Positions 17,757-28,808 of a stretch of 64,000 bases of DNA are shown here, piece by piece. Origin of the DNA: CAWBYL01 sp963793025 (GTDB lineage Bacteria; Actinomycetota; Acidimicrobiia; Acidimicrobiales; Acidimicrobilacustridaceae). Made by a program: the position numbers and the translations under genes. The notes below the pieces were generated by a model. The model was not told the origin of the DNA, did no database searches, and was given only the letters and a program-made list of their open reading frames with translations. Every line of letters starts with the position of its first letter. Within the stretch, counting starts at the first letter, position 1. The DNA lies in the NCBI GenBank assembly GCA_963793025.1, contig CAWBYL010000006.1, forward strand, positions 124,001 to 188,000, read 5' to 3'.

Positions 17757-18920
17757 GTGTCGAGGGCCCTCGTGAACATCGAGTCGTTGCGCCGGGCCGC
17801 TCGCCGGCGCCTCCCCCGGATGGTCTTCGACTACGTCGACGGCGGGGCCCGTGACGAGCTCACCATGGCCGCGAACCGTGCCGCCTTCGACCGCGTGACC
17901 CTCCGGCCCCGGATGGCGGCGGGCGTGGGGATCCCCGACCTGAAGGTGCAGGTGGCGGGCGCGGCGCTGGACCTGCCCGTCGTGCTGGCCCCGTGCGGAG
18001 GTCTGCGGGCGGTGCATCCCGACGGCGACCGCGGCGCGGCCCGGGCCGCCCAGGCGGCGGGGACGGTGTTCACGCTGAGCACGGCGTCGGGGATGACGAT
18101 CGAGGAGGTGGCCCGGGACGCGCCCGGGCCCCGGTGGTTCCAGCTCTACTTCCTCGGCGGACGGGCCGGGGCCGAGGTGCTGATCGATCGGGCCCGGACG
18201 CAGGGCTACGGCGCCCTGGTCGTCACCCTCGACACCAACGTCACCGGAGTGCGTGAGCGCGACGTCCGCAACGGCATGACGGCCGGCCCGTACGTGGACG
18301 CCCGCAACATCATCCGCTTCGCCCCTTCGGTGGTCGTGCGGCCGCGATGGCTGGCGGCGTTCGTCCGCGACGGGATGAAGGTCGAGGTGGCCAACGCCGC
18401 CGCCCTCGGTCCCGGTGGCTCGCCGGTCCCGGCGGCGGAGGCCTCGGCCCGGATGTTCGCCGAGGCGCCCTCATGGGCCGACCTCACCTGGATCCGCGAG
18501 CAGTGGCCGGGCCCGCTGCTGGTGAAGGGGCTGCTCACCGGGGGTGACGCCGTCCGGGCGGCCGATCTCGGCGCCGACGGCGTGATCGTCTCCAACCACG
18601 GGGGGCGCCAACTCGACGGGGCCCCGGCCACCCTCGGCGTTCTCCCGGAGGTCGTGGCCGCCGTGGGTGATCGGGTCGACGTCCTCCTCGACAGCGGGGT
18701 CCGCCGGGGCAGCGACGTGGTGAAGGCCCTGGCCCTCGGCGCCCGGGCGGTGATGATCGGACGGCCCTACGTGTACGGCCTGGCCCACGGGGGCGAGCGC
18801 GGCGTGGGTGCCGCGCTGGCCATCCTTCGCGACGAGATGGTGAACACCATGCAGCTCATGGGCTGCGCTGCGGTGGGTGCACTGGATCCGAGCTGGGTCG
18901 AGGCACCTCTACACGGGTAG
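17757..18920 (+). CDS. FMN-dependent alpha-hydroxy-acid dehydrogenase
   Basis: 387-residue enzyme of the lactate/glycolate/mandelate oxidase family, oxidising a 2-hydroxy acid to the 2-oxo acid with FMN. Landmarks are FDYVDGGARDELT, LAPCGGLRAVHPDGD, FQLYF, LVVTLDTNVTGVRERD, the active-site SNHGGRQLDGAPATL (His/Arg) and FMN phosphate-binding DSGVRRGSDVVKALALGA with IGRPYVYGLA. The start is a GTG (MSRALVNIES); a second GTG at 17772 is possible. It diverges from the P450. Pre-mycofactocin synthase (MftD) is a related possibility, but no mycofactocin genes are in view. Confidence 0.88.
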   Translation: MSRALVNIESLRRAARRRLPRMVFDYVDGGARDELTMAANRAAFDRVTLRPRMAAGVGIPDLKVQVAGAALDLPVVLAPCGGLRAVHPDGDRGAARAAQAAGTVFTLSTASGMTIEEVARDAPGPRWFQLYFLGGRAGAEVLIDRARTQGYGALVVTLDTNVTGVRERDVRNGMTAGPYVDARNIIRFAPSVVVRPRWLAAFVRDGMKVEVANAAALGPGGSPVPAAEASARMFAEAPSWADLTWIREQWPGPLLVKGLLTGGDAVRAADLGADGVIVSNHGGRQLDGAPATLGVLPEVVAAVGDRVDVLLDSGVRRGSDVVKALALGARAVMIGRPYVYGLAHGGERGVGAALAILRDEMVNTMQLMGCAAVGALDPSWVEAPLHG

Positions 18921-18987
18921 CGAGGATCGGGCGGGAACGCCGCCGGCCTGCCACGATGAGCCGAGCGCCAACCAGGGGAGCCTTCCG

Positions 18988-19533
18988 ATGACGGCAGTGC
19001 AGCAGGTACCGGTCTCGACCATCGACGGCGAGGAGACCACCCTCGCCGAGCACGACGGCAAGGTGCTCCTGGTCGTCAACGTGGCCTCGAAGTGCGGTTT
19101 CACCCCTCAGTACGAGGGCCTCGAGGCGTTGTACGGCGGGACCAAGGATCGCGGCTTCGAGGTGCTGGGGTTCCCGGCCAACGACTTCGGTGCCCAGGAG
19201 CCGGGCACCGACGAGGAGATCGTCGAGTTCTGCTCGACGACCTACTCGGTGACCTTTCCGATGTACTCGAAGATGACCGTGGTCGGGGAGGACAAGCACC
19301 CCCTGTACGCCGAGCTCACCTCGGCCGTGCCCCGGGCCGAAGGCGATCCCGACGCCTTCCGAGAGGTGCTGCGAGGTCACGGAATGGCGCCCAACGACGA
19401 TCCCGAGGTGCTCTGGAACTTCGAGAAGTTCCTGATCGCCCGGGACGGCACGGTCGTGCGCCGTTTCGCCTCGGGCATCGCCCCGGACGACCCCACCCTC
19501 GTCGAGGCCATCGAGACCGAGCTCAACCGGTAG
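18988..19533 (+). CDS. Glutathione peroxidase family protein
   Basis: 181-residue thiol peroxidase. GGGGAG sits 7 bases before the ATG at 18988. Peroxidatic Cys in VVNVASKCGFTPQY (~residue 36), family motif LGFPANDFGAQEPG and the Trp/Asn-containing WNFEKFLIARDG are present, giving the Cys-Gln-Trp-Asn catalytic set. It is a cysteine form, not a selenoprotein. Actinobacterial members usually use thioredoxin or mycothiol-linked reductants rather than glutathione. It stands 67 bp after the FMN dehydrogenase, a possible source of hydrogen peroxide, but a functional link is inference. Confidence 0.92.
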   Translation: MTAVQQVPVSTIDGEETTLAEHDGKVLLVVNVASKCGFTPQYEGLEALYGGTKDRGFEVLGFPANDFGAQEPGTDEEIVEFCSTTYSVTFPMYSKMTVVGEDKHPLYAELTSAVPRAEGDPDAFREVLRGHGMAPNDDPEVLWNFEKFLIARDGTVVRRFASGIAPDDPTLVEAIETELNR

Positions 19534-19565
19534 GCGTCTCCCGCCGGCGTCGGTAGCGTCGGGCC

Positions 19566-20010
19566 ATGCCTTTGGACGGAGAGTACGAGCCGAGCCCGCA
19601 GCAGTGGGTCCGGGACCAGGTTCGCGACTACGAGGCGTCGGGCGGCGCGGAGGCCAACACCCTCCTCGACACCGGCATGCCGATCATCATCGTCACCACA
19701 CGCGGGAACAAGAGCGGCAAGCTCCGCAAGACCGCCCTGATGCGGGTGGAGCACGACGGCGAGTACGCCCTCGTCGCCTCGCTGGGCGGTGCTCCGAAGC
19801 ACCCCGTCTGGTACTTCAACCTCCTGGCCGATCCGGCCGCCCTCGAGATCCAGGACGGCCCGGAGCCCTTCGACGCTGTCGCGCCGCGAGGTCCACGGCG
19901 ACGAGAAGGCCGAATGGTGGGAGCGGTCCGTCGCCGCCTACCCGGCCTACGCCGACTACCAGGCCGCCACCGAGCGCGAGATACCGGTCTTCGTCGCTCG
20001 TCCCGCCTGA
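19566..20010 (+). CDS. Deazaflavin-dependent nitroreductase-family protein (frameshifted)
   Basis: F420-binding Ddn-like protein, about 147 residues after repair. MPLDGEYEPSPQQWVRDQ, then TRGNKSGKLRKTALMRVEHDGEYALVASLGG and HPVWYFNLLADP are typical of the family. The frame breaks near 19890: removing one C gives AVAREVHGDEKAEWWERSVAAYPAYADYQ, the normal C-terminus ending at 20010. As written, the first frame instead runs into an Arg-rich tail to 20033. A single-base sequencing or assembly error is the simplest explanation. Confidence 0.8.
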
Positions 20011-20029
20011 CCCGGCGGCCCCATCGGTC

Positions 20030-21121
20030 GTGACCGGCGCCCACCCGACGGTGCCCGCCGAGGCCGACTGGATCACCCGGATGCGCATGGGCGCGTTGGG
20101 TCTGTGGGGCCGCGGCTCGGACTCACCGGGAGCGGTGGTGAGCCGTCTCGTGGCCCTGCAGGCCCAGGAGCACCATTACGCCCGTTGGTCGGTCGCCCAG
20201 CGGGTCGGCAGGGCGATCACCGCCGACATCGTCGACGACGCCTACGACGACGGCGCCGTGCTGCGGACCCACGTGCTGCGGCCCACCTGGCACTACGTGG
20301 CGCCCGGTGACCTGCGCTGGCTCCTGCGGCTCACCGGGCCCCGGGTGATCGCCCGCAGCGCCCGCCGTCATGCCGAGCTCGAGCTCGATGACGCCGATCT
20401 GGCCCGGGCTGACGGCGTGCTCGCCGCCGCCGTGGCCGACGGGCCCCGCACCCGCCACGAGCTCGGCCATGCCCTCGACCGGGCGGGCATCGCTCCCGGG
20501 GGCCAGCGCCTTCCCCACCTGCTCATGCACGCCGAGCTCATGGCGGTGATCTGCAGCGGCCCGAGGCGAGAGGGTCGCCACACCTACGTGGCCTTCGACG
20601 ATCGGGTGCCCGGCGATCAGGGCCCGGACGGCGACGAGGCGCTGGCCGAGCTGGCCACGCGTTACGTCGCCACTCGGGGACCCGTCACCGTTCGGGATTT
20701 CGTGTGGTGGTCCGGTCTCGACACGGTCACGGCTCGACGGGCCTTCGCCCTGGCGTCGGACGAACTCACCTCGAGGACCGTCGACGAACGGGTCTACTGG
20801 TTCTCAGCGGAGGCGCGTCCGGTTCGGCGACACAAACCCAGGGTCGATCTCGTGCAGTGCTACGACGAGGCGATCATCTCCTACCGGGAGAGCCGTGACG
20901 TGCTGCACGCCGGGCCGGCGTCGTTCCCCGTCCCCGGCGCCGTCGACGGCTTCACCCACGTCTTGTTGCTGGACGGGTTCCTTCTCGGTCACTGGCGGGC
21001 GCCCACACGCGGCACTGACGTCGAGGTCGAGACCCGCCCTGATGTCGACCTCACCCCCGACCAGGACCGGGCCCTCTCCCGGGCCGTCGACCGGTATCGA
21101 CGGTTCCGGGCGGCGGCGTGA
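20030..21121 (+). CDS. Winged-helix DNA-binding protein, AlkZ/YcaQ superfamily
   Basis: 363 residues from the GTG at 20030. Matches the HTH_42 family: an N-terminal RLVALQAQEHHYARWSVAQR, then LRTHVLRPTWHYVAPGDLRWLL and a C-terminal barrel-like part with LLLDGFLLGHWR. AlkZ/AlkX-type DNA glycosylases of this superfamily use a Q-x-Q motif; the QAQ in LVALQAQE is at the corresponding N-terminal position, so DNA glycosylase activity on crosslinked or alkylated bases is plausible but unproven. Codon use resembles its neighbours. No biosynthetic cluster that would need self-protection is adjacent. Confidence 0.75.
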   Translation: MTGAHPTVPAEADWITRMRMGALGLWGRGSDSPGAVVSRLVALQAQEHHYARWSVAQRVGRAITADIVDDAYDDGAVLRTHVLRPTWHYVAPGDLRWLLRLTGPRVIARSARRHAELELDDADLARADGVLAAAVADGPRTRHELGHALDRAGIAPGGQRLPHLLMHAELMAVICSGPRREGRHTYVAFDDRVPGDQGPDGDEALAELATRYVATRGPVTVRDFVWWSGLDTVTARRAFALASDELTSRTVDERVYWFSAEARPVRRHKPRVDLVQCYDEAIISYRESRDVLHAGPASFPVPGAVDGFTHVLLLDGFLLGHWRAPTRGTDVEVETRPDVDLTPDQDRALSRAVDRYRRFRAAA

Positions 21122-21256
21122 ACGCCGACCACGGCTCTCAGTACCGGTCGAGCAGAAGCGCCACTTCGCCTTCTGGTCCGAGGTCTTCGAGTCGGCCGGG
21201 GGACGACCACCGCGTTCGAGTCGGCAGGCGCGGAGACCGGTACCGTCAGGACCGTC

Positions 21257-22162
21257 ATGCGACTCGGAATCAGCATCACCAGCGGCTATCCGGGCGCCGC
21301 TCCCGCAGCGGTGGTGGGCAACGTGATCGCTCGGGCCCGAGCGGCGGCCGGGGCCGGGCTCGACTTGCTCTGCCTGGGCGACCACCACGCCACGGGCCCC
21401 GATCGGCCTTACGCCCAGAACGTGCCCATGATCGGTCGGCTCTCGGCCGAGTGGCCGGCCGATCGGCCCATCGGGCTGTTGCTCCTGCTTCCGTTGTGGA
21501 ACCCGGTGCTGGCGGCCGAGCAGGTCGGCACCCTGGCGGCCATGAGCGACGTGCCCTTCGTGGTCCAGACCGGGATCGGTGGAGGGGCGGAGGCCTTTGC
21601 CGCCATGGGCGCCGATCTCGCTCGACGAGGGGCGCGCACCGACGAGTCGATCAGAGTGATCAAGGGGCTCCTGGCCGGCGAGCGGGTGAGCAGCGAGATG
21701 CTGGGCGTGACCGGCGCGGCCGTGGCGCCGTGCCCGCCCCACGGGGTGGAGTGGTGGATCGGGGCCGGCGCCGGGGACCGTCCCCTCGATCGGGCGGCCC
21801 GGGAGGGTGACGCTTGGTACGCGTCCCCCGGTCTCGGCGCCGAGGACGTGGCTCGCTATCGCGACCGGTGCGAGGTCCACGGAACGACGCCGAGGGTCGT
21901 GTTGCGGGTCGACGTGTTGGTCGCCGACGACGACGACGAGGCGGTACGGCGGGGCCGCCAGATCCTGGCCGACGGCTATCGCGGGATGAGCGAGGACGTG
22001 GTGGCCTTCGGCGGGGTCGACCGGGTGGCCGAGCGCCTCGCCGCCCTGGCGGCGGTCGGCGCGGACGACCTCGTGGTCCGCACGATGGCCGTCGACCAGG
22101 CCTCGGCCGTGCGGTCGATCGAGCTGTTGGGCGAGGTCCGCCGCCGGTTGTCGGCGACCTGA
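21257..22162 (+). CDS. LLM-class flavin/F420-dependent oxidoreductase
   Basis: 301-residue luciferase-like TIM-barrel oxidoreductase. MRLGISITSGYPG, LDLLCLGDHHATGP, the long LLLLLPLWNPVLAAEQVGTLAAMS and VVQTGIGGGAEAFAAMG are characteristic; VEWWIGAGAGDRPLDRAAREGDAW matches the cofactor phosphate-binding part. F420 is the likely cofactor, given the host type and the nearby Ddn-like gene, but FMN cannot be excluded. The substrate is unknown. A 135-bp gap upstream shows no clear regulatory structure. Confidence 0.88.
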   Translation: MRLGISITSGYPGAAPAAVVGNVIARARAAAGAGLDLLCLGDHHATGPDRPYAQNVPMIGRLSAEWPADRPIGLLLLLPLWNPVLAAEQVGTLAAMSDVPFVVQTGIGGGAEAFAAMGADLARRGARTDESIRVIKGLLAGERVSSEMLGVTGAAVAPCPPHGVEWWIGAGAGDRPLDRAAREGDAWYASPGLGAEDVARYRDRCEVHGTTPRVVLRVDVLVADDDDEAVRRGRQILADGYRGMSEDVVAFGGVDRVAERLAALAAVGADDLVVRTMAVDQASAVRSIELLGEVRRRLSAT

Positions 22163-22181
22163 CACCGAGCCCGACCGTCGC

Positions 22182-23465
22182 TCAGGCGGTGGATGGGCCC
22201 GCCGTATCGGCCGTCACCAGCGAGGGCCCGACCGAACGACGGTCAGCGATCCACCCGGCCACGAGACCGACACCCAGACAGCAGAGGACGTCGACAGGTG
22301 CTCGCAGTCGGGGCGCGGCGATGAGGATCAGGCTGGTGGCCGCGAAGTAGAGGACGATCCCGAGGCAGAGCAGGACGATCGGCTGACGCCAGCGCAGGAG
22401 GAGGCCGAGGAGGCCGGCCACGGTGACCAGGTAGAACGCGGGCAGAGTCACCTGTCGGAAGTCCCAGTTGCGTCCGTCGAAGAGCTCGGCGTTGCGGTTG
22501 AGCGACGGGTCGATCTCCAGGTAGGCGCGTAGGTTCCGCGAGGCGACGGTGAGCAGCATCCCGGGGTGCTTCCGAAGGTTGGTGATGCCGATGTCCTGGA
22601 GGTTCCGCTGCCAGTCGACCTCGGTCTCCTGGGTGATCTGCACCGGCTCGAAGTAGGGGTCGTACACCGGGTCCACCCAGGCGTTGCGCTCCTGGGCGGG
22701 AGGTGAGTACATGGCGGCCCAGTTGAACCCGTTCGAGGTCACGAGCACGGGCGAACCGAGCTGCACCCAGTTGCGGACCACCCAGGGCGAGACGACGAGC
22801 GCGGTGATGGCCAGGAAGCCGGCGGATCGACGCCAGCCGAGCTGCCAGAGGGCCCAGAGCGCAACGACGACGACGAGGTACTGGGCGCTCGGGCGCGAGA
22901 GCACCAGCAGGCCGCACAGGATCGCCGCGACCCACCACGACCGGTACGAGAGGGCCAGCAGCATGCCCAGCATCAGCGCCAGGGACAGGGGCTCGGTGAG
23001 CAGCGTCGTGTCGTTGGCGAGCAGCGGCGGGTAGATCGCGGCCACCCCTCCGGCGACCCAGCCGGCGGTCGCCCCGCCCAGGCGGCGGGCGAGCAGCACG
23101 ACGAGCACGACCACCCCCACTCCGATCACCAGGTTGAGCACACGCCCGACCACGATCCCGGTGCCGAAGACCTTGAAGGTCCCGGCGAGCAGCAGCGGGT
23201 AGAGCGGGGGGCGGAAGGCCGTGGTGTGCAGGTGGAACTGCGGGAAGATCGTCGAGAAGCCACGGCCGTCGGTGAGGTTGACGGCGATCTCCCGGTACTG
23301 GCCGGCGTCGTTGTCCGGGACGTAGTTCGGGGTGACCAGGACCCAGTAGGTCACGCGGACGAGCACTGCGGCGGCGGCCAACGAGACGGGTTGCCACCAC
23401 CACTCCCGCCACCCGCGTGAAGCCACGGCGTGCTCACCCGGCACCGGGTCGTCGATGACCACCAC
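22182..23465 (-). CDS. ArnT/GT39-like membrane glycosyltransferase
   Basis: About 427 residues with roughly ten transmembrane helices. The N-terminal loop PNYVPDNDAGQYREIAVNL holds the acidic D-x-D motif expected for GT-C glycosyltransferases, followed by FRPPLYPLLLAGTFKVFG. The C-terminus ends in a helix pair plus IADRRSVGPSL. It probably transfers a sugar from a polyprenyl-phosphate donor on the outer face of the membrane; the acceptor is unknown. The start is uncertain: GTG at 23465 or 23462 gives the natural N-terminus just before the first helix, but no clear ribosome site is present. Upstream in-frame sequence overlaps the divergent UvrA-like gene and is rejected. Confidence 0.82.
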   Translation of the reverse strand: MVVIDDPVPGEHAVASRGWREWWWQPVSLAAAAVLVRVTYWVLVTPNYVPDNDAGQYREIAVNLTDGRGFSTIFPQFHLHTTAFRPPLYPLLLAGTFKVFGTGIVVGRVLNLVIGVGVVVLVVLLARRLGGATAGWVAGGVAAIYPPLLANDTTLLTEPLSLALMLGMLLALSYRSWWVAAILCGLLVLSRPSAQYLVVVVALWALWQLGWRRSAGFLAITALVVSPWVVRNWVQLGSPVLVTSNGFNWAAMYSPPAQERNAWVDPVYDPYFEPVQITQETEVDWQRNLQDIGITNLRKHPGMLLTVASRNLRAYLEIDPSLNRNAELFDGRNWDFRQVTLPAFYLVTVAGLLGLLLRWRQPIVLLCLGIVLYFAATSLILIAAPRLRAPVDVLCCLGVGLVAGWIADRRSVGPSLVTADTAGPSTA

Positions 23466-23643
23466 TGCGGCGACGGTACACGGGGCCCACGGGCCGAGCC
23501 GATCGAGGTCATCCGGCGGCACGGCGGAACCCCGGGCCTCCGGTGGCGGCGACCACCGCCCCCGGGCGGCGTACCGTCGTCGCCATGACACCGGAGGAGA
23601 CCGGCGGGCTCGTTCACCTTTGCTTCGCGGCGGGGCGGCGACC

Positions 23644-26016
<2,373 letters not shown>

Positions 26017-26043
26017 CCCGTCGTTCGTGACCCTGACCGGAGG

Positions 26044-27474
26044 TCAGGTCAGCGATGCCGTGGTGCCGCCGATGCTGGCCTCCAGGGCGGCGGCGATGGC
26101 CTCGCGGCGGCGGGCCTCCGGCGTCGGGGCGGGGCGCGTGTCACCGTGGGAGGGCGAGGCGGAGGGCATGGTGACGGGACGGCGGGCCGAGGCGGCCACG
26201 GGGATCTCGTCACCTCGGTCGTCGGTGTGGGTGAAGTACATGTGGGCGATGCGGTTGATCATCTCCGGGTGCAGCTCGAGGGGGAGGTCCTCGAAGGTGC
26301 AGATCGAGATGAGGATCTTGCAGACGGCACCCGGGAGGTAGGGCCGAAGGTCCCCGTCACCGAGCTCGCGGCTCGTACGCCGCAGGTGGGCGGAGGCATC
26401 CGGGGTCATCCGGATCTGGTTGCGCTCGCACACGCGCCGCAGGATCTCGTCGAAGGCGTCGTCCTCGATCGACGGGATCAGCACCTTCGACTGGATGCGA
26501 CGGAAGAAGGCCTCGTCCCCCAGCGTCTCGGGCTGGAGGTTCGTGGAGAACACGATCTTGGCGTCGAACGGGATGTCGAACTTCGTGCCGTGGTCCAGCA
26601 TCAGGTGGTCGCGCTGGCGGTCGAGAGGAACGATCCAGCGGTTGAGCAGGGCCTCGGGGCTCAGGTGGGCCTGGCGCCCGAAGTCGTCGATCACGAGGAT
26701 CCCGTTGTTGGCCTGCATCTGCACGGGCGCCACGTAGGTGCCGCTGTCGCGCTGGTACTTGAGGTCGAGCATCTCGGGGCCCAGCTCGCCGCCGACCATG
26801 AGGCACGGCCGGTGGCAGAGGACCCACCGGCGGTCGATGCCGGGCGGTTGCTCGTCGGCCGGGCGATGGACGACGGGGTCGAACACGTTGATGATCTGAC
26901 CGTCGACCTCGACGGCGTGGGGGACGAGGACGAGATCGCCGTAGATGCGCAGGAGCCGTTCCGCGATGGACGACTTCCCGGTGCCGGGCGGCCCGTAGAG
27001 GAACATCGCCCCACCGGCGATGGCGGCGGGCCCGAGCTCGGCGAGGAGGTTGTCGCTGATCACCAGGTCGGAGAAGGCCGCTTTCAGCGCCGCCAGGTTG
27101 ATGTGGGGGTTGGCGTGCTGGCGGCGAATCACGTCGGTGTAGGACGCCAGGGTCACGGGGACGGGCCCGACGTAGCGCGAGATCTGCATGCGGTCGTTGG
27201 CCTGTTGGCGGCCCTTCTCGGTGGGCGCCAACCGGTAGTCGCGGCCGTCGATGCCCTGCACCTCGAGGAAGTGCAGGTCACGCAGGTCCTCCACGATCTT
27301 GGTCATCAGGCTCGGGCTCAGGGCGAGCTTGCTGCTCAACCGGGTGGTGGACGTGCGGCCCATGGCCACGGCCTGGCGAAGGACGATGTCGTGGATCAAC
27401 GCCTCGGGGACGCCCAGGTCGTCCACGCTGCGGGGGATCGCGATGTCGATGTTCGCCGCCGGTTTCCAGTCCAT
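26044..27474 (-). CDS. AAA ATPase with N-terminal winged helix
   Basis: 476 residues; ATG at 27474 with GGAGGAG 11 bases upstream. Residues ~25-105 look like a winged helix (HDIVLRQAVAMGRTSTTRLSSKL, then TKIVEDLRDLHFLEVQG). An AAA domain follows: Walker A LYGPPGTGKSSIAERLL (~158), Walker B GILVIDDFGRQ (~258), sensor-1-like KIVFSTNLQPETL, and arginine finger candidates in FFRRIQSKV. The C-terminal ~50 residues are low-complexity Pro/Ala/Arg. MoxR-like or DnaC-like in overall design, but I do not recognise the exact family. It lies convergent to the UvrA paralogue and downstream of two genes of unknown function on the same strand. Confidence 0.8.
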   Translation of the reverse strand: MDWKPAANIDIAIPRSVDDLGVPEALIHDIVLRQAVAMGRTSTTRLSSKLALSPSLMTKIVEDLRDLHFLEVQGIDGRDYRLAPTEKGRQQANDRMQISRYVGPVPVTLASYTDVIRRQHANPHINLAALKAAFSDLVISDNLLAELGPAAIAGGAMFLYGPPGTGKSSIAERLLRIYGDLVLVPHAVEVDGQIINVFDPVVHRPADEQPPGIDRRWVLCHRPCLMVGGELGPEMLDLKYQRDSGTYVAPVQMQANNGILVIDDFGRQAHLSPEALLNRWIVPLDRQRDHLMLDHGTKFDIPFDAKIVFSTNLQPETLGDEAFFRRIQSKVLIPSIEDDAFDEILRRVCERNQIRMTPDASAHLRRTSRELGDGDLRPYLPGAVCKILISICTFEDLPLELHPEMINRIAHMYFTHTDDRGDEIPVAASARRPVTMPSASPSHGDTRPAPTPEARRREAIAAALEASIGGTTASLT

Positions 27475-27596
27475 CAGCTGTCCTGCTCCTCCGTGGTACG
27501 ACGCAAGTCCCAGGTATCGGCACCCGAGGGCCCTTCGTTGAGCGCAAGCCCTCGGATCGCCGTCGGCCGCGTTTCGCTGCGTCCGCGAGCCGTCCG

Positions 27597-28475
27597 TCAG
27601 GGAGACGACGGGGTGGTGCTGGCGATCACGGCGGTGACGGACACGGCCAGGCACGTCAAGGCGGTGAGCGTGGCGAGGATGTCGAGCGCTGGGTGGCGGG
27701 CACCGCCATGGCGTCCGGCCAACCTCCGCAGGGCGGCGCCGAGGCCGGTGAGGGCACCGATGACCAGCGAGAGCCCGACGGCGGCGCCAGCGGCCGCCGC
27801 GTTCCCGCTGCTGGTCGCCACTGCGCCCACGCTCGACGCCCCCGCCACTGCGGCGAGGAAGGTGAGGCCACCACCGCCGAACGAACCCCACGGTGGGTGT
27901 CCGTCGGCCCAGGGGGACGCGGTCAGGGCTGCGAATCGGACCTCGGTGCGGAGACGTCCCGCGGCCTCCGCGAGATGGATCTCGCCGTCGTGGGCCGAGC
28001 AGGCAGCCCGCAGGAAGCCGTGGCCGGTGACCGCCAGCCCGGTCGACGGCTCCCGGCAGCAGGGGCTCTCGCACCGGTCGGGAAACGTGAGCGAGAGGAT
28101 CCGCTGGTGGCCGGCCCGAAGGCCCCGTTCGGCCTCGATGACCATGCCGGAGAGCTCGACCTCGGCCAGCGCCCACCCGCTCGATCGGGTGCCGACGGCG
28201 CGGTCGAGGAGCTTCCGGTCTGACACCGACCAGAATCCGCACCGACATCCAGGGGCGGGAGCGCGATGGTTCTCCCGTAGGCAGACTGCGTCACAGTCGG
28301 GTCCGAACAGGACGGGGTGGGACCCGGCCTGGCACCGGTCTGGGCGGGCGTGGTCGATGATGCTCGCCACCCAGATCCGGTCGTCGTCGGCGCGTACCGC
28401 TCGGGCCCAACGCCATCCCCGTAGTGGTTCGGTCCGGTAGCTGACGGGAAGCGGGCCGTCGATCGCAGTGGCCAT
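27597..28475 (-). CDS. Uncharacterised Cys-rich protein with C-terminal membrane helices
   Basis: 292 residues, family not recognised. The N-terminal half is soluble with paired cysteines (HARPDRCQAGSHPVLFGPDC, CLRENHRAPAPGCRCGF, DRCESPCCREPSTG), spaced like a metal-binding module. The C-terminal third has two to three hydrophobic segments (GGGLTFLAAVAGASSVGAV, AGAAVGLSLVIGALTGLGAA, ILATLTALTCLAVSVTAVIA). The start ATG has GAGGG upstream and lies 12 bases after the stop of the small protein before it. Probably a membrane-anchored protein with its Cys domain on one side; topology is not clear. Confidence 0.65.
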   Translation of the reverse strand: MATAIDGPLPVSYRTEPLRGWRWARAVRADDDRIWVASIIDHARPDRCQAGSHPVLFGPDCDAVCLRENHRAPAPGCRCGFWSVSDRKLLDRAVGTRSSGWALAEVELSGMVIEAERGLRAGHQRILSLTFPDRCESPCCREPSTGLAVTGHGFLRAACSAHDGEIHLAEAAGRLRTEVRFAALTASPWADGHPPWGSFGGGGLTFLAAVAGASSVGAVATSSGNAAAAGAAVGLSLVIGALTGLGAALRRLAGRHGGARHPALDILATLTALTCLAVSVTAVIASTTPSSP

Positions 28476-28487
28476 CGCGATCTGCCC

Positions 28488-28649
28488 TCACTCAGCGGGC
28501 ACGGGCTCGGGCGTGGTCGTCGGTGCGTCGTGGGTCGCGGCCCCTGTGGGTCGACCCTGAGTGGGTGCGGTCAAAGGCTCGGGCGTGTCGGGCACCGTCG
28601 GTGCGGGCTCGACGATGTGGATCCTGCGGTCTTCTCCGATGTGGGCCAT
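28488..28649 (-). CDS. Small Pro/Glu-rich protein, 53 residues
   Basis: ATG at 28649 is preceded by AGAGGAG at good spacing. The product starts MAHIGEDRRIHIVEPAP and continues as a Pro/Thr/Glu-rich tail ending PEPVPAE. The pattern 'I-G-E-x-x-R-x-I-x-V-E-P' followed by a proline/acidic tail resembles small actinobacterial proteins of unknown function that I recall only loosely. It ends 12 bases before the Cys-rich membrane protein, so the two are probably co-transcribed. A longer reading to 28748 lacks a ribosome site. Confidence 0.6.
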   Translation of the reverse strand: MAHIGEDRRIHIVEPAPTVPDTPEPLTAPTQGRPTGAATHDAPTTTPEPVPAE

Positions 28650-28808
28650 GGGATCTCCTCTCGTCCAGCAGCTACCCGGAGAAGGGCCGAGCCAGTCCAC
28701 CGATCGATCCGCCCTGGGTGCCACCGGCTCCTGCTGATCGACCGACACGCCTGCTCTGTTCGAGCGAGCGGGAAGCGGATGGTCCGACCCGCGCGGGTAC
28801 GTTCAGGC

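Noticed and set aside
20704..20898. Small plus-strand frame within the winged-helix gene
   Set aside because: A shadow frame inside a well-supported gene, with no ribosome site and no domain.
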